Assembly: GCA_965220535.1 (NCBI GenBank)
Contig: OZ244833.1
Coordinates: forward strand, 2,480,001 to 2,544,000
Direction of reading: 5' to 3'
From: HK1 sp965220535
Lineage (GTDB): Bacteria > Pseudomonadota > Gammaproteobacteria > HK1
Length of the DNA: 64,000 nt
Below are positions 45,484 through 54,200 of this stretch, piece by piece. Every line of letters starts with the position of its first letter. Positions within the stretch are counted from its first letter, which is position 1. The position numbers and the translations under genes were made by a program. A model generated the notes under the pieces. That model did no database searches. It saw nothing but the letters and a program-made list of their open reading frames with translations, and had not been told where the DNA came from.

Positions 45484-47355
45484 ATGCCTCGATCCGGAGC
45501 CGATACGGTGCAAGGCATCGTCCGGGATGCTTTTCCTCTCGCGATGTACCGGGATTTATGGACGGGCAACTACGACAAGGTATTGCCGATATCCTTTCAG
45601 GAATTCGATCTATCGACGATGCTGCCGGCGATGTTCTATCTCTTTCGTTATGGCGAGCGTCGGGGAAAGGGCGATTTTTTGAAGACCTTCGCCCCCGACG
45701 GACTCGATGTCGGCGCTTGGAGGAAGGCGGTGACCATCGATCGGATCGCCGAAACCCTTTTGCAGGACGGCGATGCCTTCGAGGGATTCGACGGCGATCA
45801 AAACGATACCGAAAAAGCGATCTTGGGCGATCTCCTGATCGGCCATTGCCTGCAAAACCGAAGGCACGAAGCCGGTCGAGACAAGCAGATCCAAAGAGCG
45901 CTTCCGGCGCATTATCTATCGAGCTGGATCGATCTCCCGCAAGTGAATGCTCATCTGCGCAACGTCCCGGAAATGATGGTCGGGATGCTTGCGAACCAGC
46001 AAGGGCCATGGGTGGAGCGAAGCGATAGCGATCCGGCGACCGGGCGGAAAAAAGACGAGGGCAATCGTTTTGCCGTCGGCAAAAGACATCGCAGGAATGC
46101 CCTGCTTGCGGCATTCAACCGGGGTATCGAGCCGGCCGACGGGAAAGGCAACGACAGAGCCTCGGATCGTTTCGATGAAAACGAATCATCCGTCGGCTTG
46201 GATCAGTTGTTGACGATTCGCCTTGCGCAACGCATCGGGAGAGCGCCGGATCCCTCGGGCCAGACGGAGACGAACAGAAAGATTCCCAATCAACGTCCGA
46301 TCTCCCGTCGGGCGAGCGAGGATTTTTCGAGCGATATCGCATCCTTTCTATCGGCCTATTATGAATCCCTGCCTCGTGATGCCCTGATCGGGATGTTGGA
46401 ATCGGGCATGGCGATCGGATTGACATCCGTCATGACCGGTGCGGTCGATGCGATGTTGTATTGGGAGGAAGAAGGCAAGGTGCCGGGGTACGAAGAGCAA
46501 AAGCCCGCCGAACTGTTTATCGATTGTTCGATCGGAGTCGATAAAAAGATCCGCGATGCCGCCGAGCGATCGATGGATCATCTGCTGCGGCGGGTGGCTT
46601 ATTTCCCCTCGATCTTGATGGCATTGAGGCTGCTTGACCATCAGGCGATGAATCACCAAGAGATCAAGGGGCTCGATATCCCCACCCGTCCATATTCGAC
46701 GAAATGGCTGGATCTTTTGGGGGATCTGCTCCATCACCGGCACGATCAGGCCGAGGATATTCATCGCTCGATCAAGGGAAGCTCGGGAGAGTTGCTCAAT
46801 GCCCTGCGCGATCGATCTGCGGAAAACGAATACGCCGAGGCCAAGAGTATTTTGTCGGACGAAGAGCGCAAGAAAAATCAGGCGAATCCGATTTTGCGCC
46901 TCGCCCGAGGCTTGACGAGTTTGATGGGATGGCAATCATGCCATCGGCATTTGATGGAGATGGTGGATTCCTGTCTTTTCGTCGATCGTCCCCACGGTAT
47001 CGCGATCAAAAGAAAAACGAGACGGGGCGGGACGAGACGGGATACGCGATCGATGATTTTGAGCGACAGCGCTTTGGAATATCTCGTTCATTTGGGGATG
47101 TTGACCGGCGACAAAGGATCGAAACGCACCGGAATTTCTTTTCAGGGCTTTATCGAAGGCATTCGCAAACGATACGGTTTTTATATCGACCGCACGCCGG
47201 AGGGGATGAATATCTCGAATACGATTTTACAAAGCAATCGCTCGGAACTCGAAAGACGTCTGCGCGATCTCGGCTTGTTGATCGGGGTCAACGATGCCCA
47301 ATCGATGAAGCGTTTGCGTCCCCGTTTCGATGCCAAAGGGCGAGAGAGTCGATGA
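45484..47355 (+). CDS. MAD7-like defence protein, paralogue 1
   Basis: 623 residues. It starts 5 bp after the upstream stop with AGGGAG in front. It belongs to a family with three tandem members here. The N-terminal block reads LWTGNYDKVLPISFQEFDLS then TMLPAMFYLFRYGERRGKG. The middle has SSWIDLPQVNAHLRNVPEMM, LDQLLTIRLAQRIGRAP and ESGMAIGLTSVM. The strongly conserved C-terminus is KRYGFYIDRTPEGMNIS then LERRLRDLGLLIGVNDAQSM. I see no nuclease, ATPase or membrane signature. I recall this C-terminal pattern from MAD7 of MADS, whose biochemical role I cannot state. It is likely a soluble partner of the kinase and HerA-like proteins. Confidence 0.7.
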   Translation: MPRSGADTVQGIVRDAFPLAMYRDLWTGNYDKVLPISFQEFDLSTMLPAMFYLFRYGERRGKGDFLKTFAPDGLDVGAWRKAVTIDRIAETLLQDGDAFEGFDGDQNDTEKAILGDLLIGHCLQNRRHEAGRDKQIQRALPAHYLSSWIDLPQVNAHLRNVPEMMVGMLANQQGPWVERSDSDPATGRKKDEGNRFAVGKRHRRNALLAAFNRGIEPADGKGNDRASDRFDENESSVGLDQLLTIRLAQRIGRAPDPSGQTETNRKIPNQRPISRRASEDFSSDIASFLSAYYESLPRDALIGMLESGMAIGLTSVMTGAVDAMLYWEEEGKVPGYEEQKPAELFIDCSIGVDKKIRDAAERSMDHLLRRVAYFPSILMALRLLDHQAMNHQEIKGLDIPTRPYSTKWLDLLGDLLHHRHDQAEDIHRSIKGSSGELLNALRDRSAENEYAEAKSILSDEERKKNQANPILRLARGLTSLMGWQSCHRHLMEMVDSCLFVDRPHGIAIKRKTRRGGTRRDTRSMILSDSALEYLVHLGMLTGDKGSKRTGISFQGFIEGIRKRYGFYIDRTPEGMNISNTILQSNRSELERRLRDLGLLIGVNDAQSMKRLRPRFDAKGRESR

Positions 47356-47416
47356 GCGTTGATTGGCTCTACCGTGTTTCGGATCGGAATCGACGGATAT
47401 TTTAAGGACCGATCTT

Positions 47417-49327
47417 ATGCCCGCTTCCGACTCCAAAGTCGTGCAAGAGACCGTCGCCGATATTCTTTCTCCGGCGATGTTCGATTCTCTTTGGACGAGC
47501 AACTACGACAAAGTATTGCCGATATCCGTGCTGGGTTTCGATCTCTCGTCGATGTTACCGGCGATGTTCTATCTCTTTCGCTACGGTCAACGCCGAGGGG
47601 TCGGTCGCTTTTCGAAAGCATTCACCCCGGATGTACAGACCCTCGGACAAAATAAAAAAGAGGTGAGCATCGATAGAGTCGGCGAGGGACTTTTGCAAGA
47701 CGATGCTTTTACGGGATTCGACGGCGAGGTCGAAAAAGCGATTCTCGGCGATCTTCTGCTGAGTTTCTGTTTGGAAAACAAAGAGCGCAAAACCGGCAGG
47801 GATCGGCAGATCCAGCGAGTCTTTCCGGTGCATTATCTATCGAGCTGGATCGATCTCCCCCAAAAATCGGTTAATTTGCGTTACGTGCCGGAAATGATGG
47901 TTTCTATCTTGGCTGATGGTCAAGAAGATTTCGTCGAGCCCTGCAAACCCGGCTCCGAAGACGATAAAGACGGAAATTCTTTCGCCGTCGGCCACGGGTA
48001 TGAGAACAATATTCTGATCCGGGCATTCAATCAGGGGATCGAGAGAAAAAAAGCCCCGACGATTGAAGACAGAAGGTCGGATCGCTTTGGCGAAAACGAA
48101 ACTACCGTCGGCCTCGATCAGTTGTTGATGATCCGCTTGGCACAGCGGATCGAAGAAGCCCCGGGCCCTTTGCACTCGAGACCGGGATCAAAAACCATCA
48201 CCCCGAGTAATTTGGAACGGAGGATCCCCAATCAACGCCCGATCGTCGAAAGGACGAGTCGGGAATTTTCCGAAGATATCCGCCTTTTCCTCGCGGCCTA
48301 TTCCAAATCCCTTCCTCGTCATTGTCTGATCGAGATGTTGGAATCGGGGATGGCGATCGGTTTGACCTCCATCTTGACCGCCACCGTCGATGCATCCTTG
48401 CAATGGGAGAAAAAGGGAAGGGTTCCTGCGGTCGAGAATCAATCCCCGGCTAAAGTTTTCGTCGACTGCTCGTTAGGGGTGGATAGCAAGATTCGGAATT
48501 TGGCCGAAATATCGATGGACCATCTGATCCGCAGGGTGGAATCTTTTCCCGAGGTCTTGATGGCTCTTCGTATCCTCGATTTTCAGGCCTCGAGCAATCG
48601 ACGGATAAGGGATATGAATTTGCCGACCCGCCCCTATTCGACCCGATGGCTCGATCTGTTGGGAGAACTCCTGCACGACTGCCACGATCAATCATCCAGA
48701 ATTCGTCTTCTTATCGAGGAAAAACTCGAGAATTTGTCGCTGGCGATAGACGAATCCTACCCCAAAGGCGAGTACGAGCGACTCAAGAATATCCTCGAAG
48801 ACAAAAAGCGGGAACCCAATCCGATTTTGCGTTTGGCAAGAGGGTTGACGGCGTTGATGGGTCCGTCTTTTTCTTTCAGGCATTTGACGGAAATGACGAA
48901 TTCCTGTTTTTATATCAATCGCCCCAACGGTATCGCCCTCAGCCGAAAGACGACTCGTGGACAGACGAAAAGACGAGATGCAAGGTCGATGGTCTTGAGC
49001 GACAGCGCCTTGGACTATCTCGTTCATTTGCATATATTGAATAGGGATCATCGCTCTTCGAAGCCCGGGATATCGTTCGAATCCTTTATGGAGAGAATTC
49101 GCGAAAGATACGGTTTTTATATCGATCGACCTCCCCCGGGGATGGATATCTCGAAGGCCATCTTGCAAAGGAATCGTTCGATCCTCGAAAGACGCCTGCG
49201 TGATTTGGGTTTGTTGTTGGGGGTCAACGATGCCCAATCGATGAAACGCTTGCGTCCCCGTTTCGAGATCATCGAAGAGGCGATCGATCGAGGGAACGAC
49301 AAGGGAGGTCGCAATGCTCGGCTCTGA
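47417..49327 (+). CDS. MAD7-like defence protein, paralogue 2
   Basis: 636 residues. The start at 47417 (MPASDSKVVQETVADIL) is preferred because AAGGA lies just upstream and the alignment with its paralogues begins there; the frame is open from 47363. The gap after paralogue 1 is 61 bp, the largest in the operon. Conserved blocks are LWTSNYDKVLPISVLGFDLS, FYLFRYGQRRGVGRF, SSWIDLPQKSVNLRYVPEMM, NQRPIVERTSREFSEDIRLF, and at the end LGLLLGVNDAQSMKRLRPRF. The NQRPIVERTSREFSEDIRLF block is shared word for word with paralogue 3 but not with paralogue 1, so copies 2 and 3 split most recently. Confidence 0.7.
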   Translation: MPASDSKVVQETVADILSPAMFDSLWTSNYDKVLPISVLGFDLSSMLPAMFYLFRYGQRRGVGRFSKAFTPDVQTLGQNKKEVSIDRVGEGLLQDDAFTGFDGEVEKAILGDLLLSFCLENKERKTGRDRQIQRVFPVHYLSSWIDLPQKSVNLRYVPEMMVSILADGQEDFVEPCKPGSEDDKDGNSFAVGHGYENNILIRAFNQGIERKKAPTIEDRRSDRFGENETTVGLDQLLMIRLAQRIEEAPGPLHSRPGSKTITPSNLERRIPNQRPIVERTSREFSEDIRLFLAAYSKSLPRHCLIEMLESGMAIGLTSILTATVDASLQWEKKGRVPAVENQSPAKVFVDCSLGVDSKIRNLAEISMDHLIRRVESFPEVLMALRILDFQASSNRRIRDMNLPTRPYSTRWLDLLGELLHDCHDQSSRIRLLIEEKLENLSLAIDESYPKGEYERLKNILEDKKREPNPILRLARGLTALMGPSFSFRHLTEMTNSCFYINRPNGIALSRKTTRGQTKRRDARSMVLSDSALDYLVHLHILNRDHRSSKPGISFESFMERIRERYGFYIDRPPPGMDISKAILQRNRSILERRLRDLGLLLGVNDAQSMKRLRPRFEIIEEAIDRGNDKGGRNARL

Positions 49328-51245
49328 ACCCCTAGCGGTGAAAAAGATCGTCGACGACGTTCTTTCCAAGAAGATGAGCGATGCGCTCTGGACCGGCAAC
49401 TACCGCAAGGTATTTCCGATCACGGTACAGGAGTTCGATCTCTCGACGATGTTGCCGGCGATCTTCTATCTCTTTCGCTACGGACAGCGTCGTGGGCAAG
49501 GGAGTTTCTTCAAGACCTTCGCTTCGAGGGCGGGGGAAAGGGGAAAAAACGCCGGACAAAAAGAAGGCAAACCGACGATCGATCGAGTCGGTGAAGTTCT
49601 TGCGGAAAAGGATACTTTCAAGGGTTTCGGCGGCGAAACCGAAAAAGCGATCTTGGGCGATCTCCTGCTGAACGCTTGTTTGGGAAACAAGTCGCACGAA
49701 CCCGGTCGCGATAAAAAGATCCAAAGGCTCTATCCGACGCATTATCTATCGAGTTGGATCGATCTTCCCGACCGCCCGGCGCATCTGCGCAACGTACCGG
49801 AAATGATGGTTTCCATCTTGGCCGACGGCCAAGGAGATTTCGTCGATCCCGAAGGGTTGGACTCCAAAAAGATATCCAAAAAGATATCCAAAAAGAAGTC
49901 CGAAAAAGACGAATCCGACAATCCCTTCGCCGTAGGTCTCGGCCACGAAAGAAATCTTTTGGTTCGAGCCTTCAATCAGGGCGTGAGAAGAAACGAGGCT
50001 TCCCCGCTCGAGGACCGAGCGTCGGATCGTTTCGACGAAAACGAATCGACCGTCGGTTTGGATCAGTTGTTGATGATTCGTTTGGCTCAATCGATCGGGG
50101 AGGCCCCCGGGCCCTCGCGAGAGGGAGCGAAAAACGCCGTAAATAGAGCGTCGGGAGCGAGCATCCCCAACCAACGTCCGATCGTCGAAAGGACGAGCCG
50201 GGAATTCTCCGAAGATATCCGTCTCTTTCTGGCGGCTTATTCGAAATCCCTTCCTCGTCATCGATTGATCGAGATGCTCGAATCGTGCATGGCGATCGGA
50301 TTGACATCCATGCTGAGCGCGAGCGCCAAGACGATATCGTATTGGGTAGAAGAAGGCCGGATTCACGACCAAGCGGATCAGAAACCGGCCGAGTTTTTCG
50401 TCGATTGTTCGCTCGGAGTCGATAGAAAAATCCGGGAGGTGGCAGAGCGATCGATGGATGAACAGCTGCGCCGGATGCGGGATTTCCCCGTGATTTTGAT
50501 GGTCCTTCGCGTCCTCGATTTTCAAGCCTCTTTGGATTCTCGAATCAAGGATTTGCCGACCCGCCCGCATTCGAGGCAATGGTTGAATCTTTTGGGGGAT
50601 CTGCTCTATCAACGCTCCAAACAAGCGCAGAGGATTCATATTCTCGTCGAAGACAAAGTGGAATCGCTTTTATCCGAATTGATCAAGCACTATCCGCACG
50701 AGAACGAATACGCCGAAGCCAAGAGTCTTCTCTCGGGGGAATCGCCGAAGTCGGCGAATCATGCCAATCCGATCTTTCGTTTGGCCAGAGGCTTGGCGAG
50801 CCTGATGGGGAACTCGTTTTCCTACGGCAAATTCATCGGCATGATGGATTCCGGGTTCCATATCAATCGTCCCAACGGTATCGCCAACAAGAGAAGGAAG
50901 ACCGTAGACGGGACGAGAAGGGAGGCAAGGTCGATGGTATTGAGCGATTCCGCCTTGGGCTATCTCGTTCATCTGCATGCGCTGGGAAATCGGAAAAACA
51001 CCGGGCGTTCGCAAATCCCTCTCAAAGACTTTATCGAACTGATCCGAAAAAGGTACGGATTTCATATCGATCGTCCCCCCGAAGGGATGGATATCCCGAA
51101 TAGCATATTGGAAAGAAATCAATCGATCCTCGAAAGACGCTTGCGCGATCTGGGATTGTTGATCGGGGTCAACGATGCTCAATCGATGAAACGTTTATGT
51201 CCTCGCTTCGAATTCGACAAGGAGATTCGAGATGGGATGGACTGA
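49314..51245 (+). CDS. MAD7-like defence protein, paralogue 3
   Basis: 643 residues. ATG overlaps the previous stop by 14 bp and is preceded by AGGGAGGT. Blocks: LWTGNYRKVFPITVQEFDLS, IFYLFRYGQRRGQGSFFKTF, SSWIDLPDRPAHLRNVPEMM, ESCMAIGLTSMLSASAKTIS, and LGLLIGVNDAQSMKRLCPRF at the end. A Lys-rich insert near residue 183 (KKISKKISKKKSEKDES) is absent from its paralogues and is encoded by 12-bp repeats. Divergence among the three copies is greatest in the middle, lowest at the ends, as expected for a family with variable recognition or interaction parts; that is inference. Confidence 0.7.
   Translation: MLGSEPLAVKKIVDDVLSKKMSDALWTGNYRKVFPITVQEFDLSTMLPAIFYLFRYGQRRGQGSFFKTFASRAGERGKNAGQKEGKPTIDRVGEVLAEKDTFKGFGGETEKAILGDLLLNACLGNKSHEPGRDKKIQRLYPTHYLSSWIDLPDRPAHLRNVPEMMVSILADGQGDFVDPEGLDSKKISKKISKKKSEKDESDNPFAVGLGHERNLLVRAFNQGVRRNEASPLEDRASDRFDENESTVGLDQLLMIRLAQSIGEAPGPSREGAKNAVNRASGASIPNQRPIVERTSREFSEDIRLFLAAYSKSLPRHRLIEMLESCMAIGLTSMLSASAKTISYWVEEGRIHDQADQKPAEFFVDCSLGVDRKIREVAERSMDEQLRRMRDFPVILMVLRVLDFQASLDSRIKDLPTRPHSRQWLNLLGDLLYQRSKQAQRIHILVEDKVESLLSELIKHYPHENEYAEAKSLLSGESPKSANHANPIFRLARGLASLMGNSFSYGKFIGMMDSGFHINRPNGIANKRRKTVDGTRREARSMVLSDSALGYLVHLHALGNRKNTGRSQIPLKDFIELIRKRYGFHIDRPPEGMDIPNSILERNQSILERRLRDLGLLIGVNDAQSMKRLCPRFEFDKEIRDGMD
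49867..49902 (+). repeat. In-frame 12-bp tandem repeats in MAD7-like paralogue 3
   Basis: CCAAAAAGATAT-type units, about three copies, encode the KKIS repeats. Loss or gain of a unit keeps the frame. Confidence 0.75.
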
Positions 51246-54200
51246 TACGCACGGCGAGTTGCTCGCCAAGGCCTTCGAAAAGATCCTCGCGACCGATGCC
51301 GCCCATTCGGTATCCGTCGAGGACGGCGCCATGGCATTCGCCCGCTGTTTGGATTCCGAGGTCATCGAGAGATTTGCTTCGTCGGGAAATTTTTCGATCC
51401 CCGGTTGGGAGGTCTACCGGGTTGCGGATCGGGAGGAAGGCAAGCACACCATCACTGCAGATCGGGCAGTGGAAATTCGAGAGGACAAGGGTCGTCCGGT
51501 GTTGCTCTTGGTAGACGGCGACCGCGCGGGCGCGGGGATGGACGGAATTTATAGCGCGGCGCGGGAGATCAAGGAGGAGGCTCTTTTCGAAAAAGCGAAA
51601 GGGATAGCGCGGGCGAGGATCAAAGACGAGCAATCCGGCGATATAAGAGATTATGCGGAAAAGGCGTGCACGATAGCGAGAAGACGAAGCGGTGTTTCGC
51701 CGTGGAGCGAGTTCGATTTTCTTTGCAATATCGCCGCCTCCGGCCGACACCCCGGGGAGCTCCTTCCCTTGATCGGTTTGTGGCCGATCGATTCTTCGGA
51801 AGACAGAGACGAGCCAAAGGTATATTTGGAACGGTCGCGCCAACTCGCCGATCGCTTCTTCTCGGCGACATCTCGTTATTCGATCGACGAGGAATTCGAA
51901 GCCTTGGGACTGCGTCCCGACAAAGAGCAGAAGGAAAAGTTGCATGCGCTTCTCAATCTTTCCAAAACCGCCTCCCCGCTTGAAGTGATGGGAAAACTCG
52001 AAGGGGATCTTCGGATCGGAAAGATCAAAACCGTGGAACCGGAGGATATCGAGACCATTAGAATCACGAGTTGGGTGGGTAAAAACGGAAAACCCCTTTC
52101 ATGGTCGGGACTCAAACAAAAGGAAGACGACGAAGTTCCATCGTTGATTATCGATCTGAATGCCAAGGAAAGCGGGAAGTATTCGAAACTGACCGTCAAA
52201 TGGAAGACCAAACCCGAGGGAATCCCTAAAAACAAGATTTTCTATCGGGTCGTGATCATGGCTGGAGGTGAGGAATTAACTGAGGCCGTCGATCTGCCTC
52301 ATTCGGGAGGTAAAGAAGAAAAATACATATTCACGAATGATAGCTTTACAACTCCCGATGAGCCGTTCAGTATTCCCACCGCCGAAGTTTTGATTAGCGT
52401 TCGTGATAAAGAGGATGTGAAGGCCCAAAGCGAGATTTTCGCGATCGTTTCCGGAGAAACGGAATCGGATGAGGAAAAAGAAAGCACCGGCAAGAAGGTG
52501 CGCGCTTTTTCCGAAGGGGCGATCGAACTCGAAGACCGAAAGAATATCAAGAGCGTGATTGACAAACCCTTGGAAAAAAGCAAAGAGGGAAGGATCGATC
52601 CCAAAGATTTCCTCGCCTTGACCTTCAAAGAGGGCAATCTCAATAAAAACTTCCGCGTCTTCTATCCCCCCTTGATACAAGAAGCGGATAAACAGTGGAT
52701 TGCCTGCAAAGGAAAACAGATCGGACGCTGGATCATCAAGGTACAGCAATCGGGGGATTGCGCGCCGGAAAATCTTGATTTCCAACCGGTGGAGAAATTT
52801 GCGAGCATCGACGATGCCGCCTCCGAGCGGATCAAAGCGGTCAGCGCAAAAATGGCAGAGCGGTTCAAGTTGAACGGCGGCCCGGGGCAGATTTATGACG
52901 AGAACGCCGACGATTTCGCCACGGTTTCCGACTATATCAAGGCATGGTCGGATGTCTTTGCGAAAAACGGCGATCCGAAACTGGCGCTATGCCATACGGT
53001 CGAAGTGCAATCCCTTTCGGGGGCGACCATCGGCTTGATCGTCTTGCCCTCCCATCCCCTGCGGGTCGCTTGGCATAGCGCGTATGACAATCTTTTATTG
53101 CACGCCGCCTTCGTGGAATCGAAAGATCGCTCGACAAAGGATCTGCCGAAGGAATTCGAAGGCCTCGACGGCGCCATGTTCCCCGCTTTTTTGCCCAATC
53201 CCTATAACGATGGCGAAGACGAGGGCGGGGCATTCGTCTTCGCCGACACCCTGGGTTTCCATGCGGTGGCAATGGTGCCCGAGAGCAATAAGGAGCCCAA
53301 ATCCTCGATCGCCATCCTCGCCCGCGCCTTGGGCGGTGTCGGATCGGAGAATGCGAGCCCGACCACCGGCGATCGAAGCGCGAAGGTATTGGGCAAGGAA
53401 ATCATCAAATACCTCGATTGCCATGATATCGGCGTCGATGATGAGATTCCGCGCCGAATCCTGATTCATGCGATACGCGCCGGGGCGGGGTTGACCGTCG
53501 CCAAAGCGTTGAGCGAAGTTTGTTTGCGGGAGGAATCGAAGGATAAAAGACCGCGAGACGAAGACGAGGCGGAGAAGACTCCTTTGTTCATCTTGGAGTT
53601 CTACTCGTCGGAGGATCGGCGCGGTATCGCCGGGCGTTTCATCGCCGAGGCGACGGAAAAACGTCGGCGCGGATCCGGCACATTGGCGCCCGAAGATCGA
53701 TGGATGCTCGATTCCGTCAGGCTTCCCGGGGATATCAATCATCTGCCGCGCCTGCGCTGGGCGCGACGAGAGGACGAAACTCCCGAACAAGCGGCGCACC
53801 TTGCGATCGCTTTCGATAGTTTCGACTCCAAAGTCGTCTCCCAAGCGAGCGAGGATGTTCGCCCGGCACCTTTATATGCTTTCGGGCTGCTTTCTTTTTA
53901 CGAGCGGGAATACGAGGGCACGCCGAGTCCGAGCTGGCATAGCGTGGTGCGCCCTTTGGGGAAAGGGAAGGGCGAAGGAGAAAAGCATCCTTCGCAGAAG
54001 GGAAAGAAGGCCCACTCCGAACGATTGGCTCGCTTGCAGGAATTGATCTATCAGGCGGCCGGTCGGCATATCGACGCCACCGCCGCCGATCCGTGGCCGG
54101 TTTTGAAAACCGATATCTCGGAGGAAAAAGAAAAAAGCCTCGCTAAGATCCATCGGCTATGCGATTGGGTGGTCGCTTTGGATCGCAATGCCGGGGTCGA

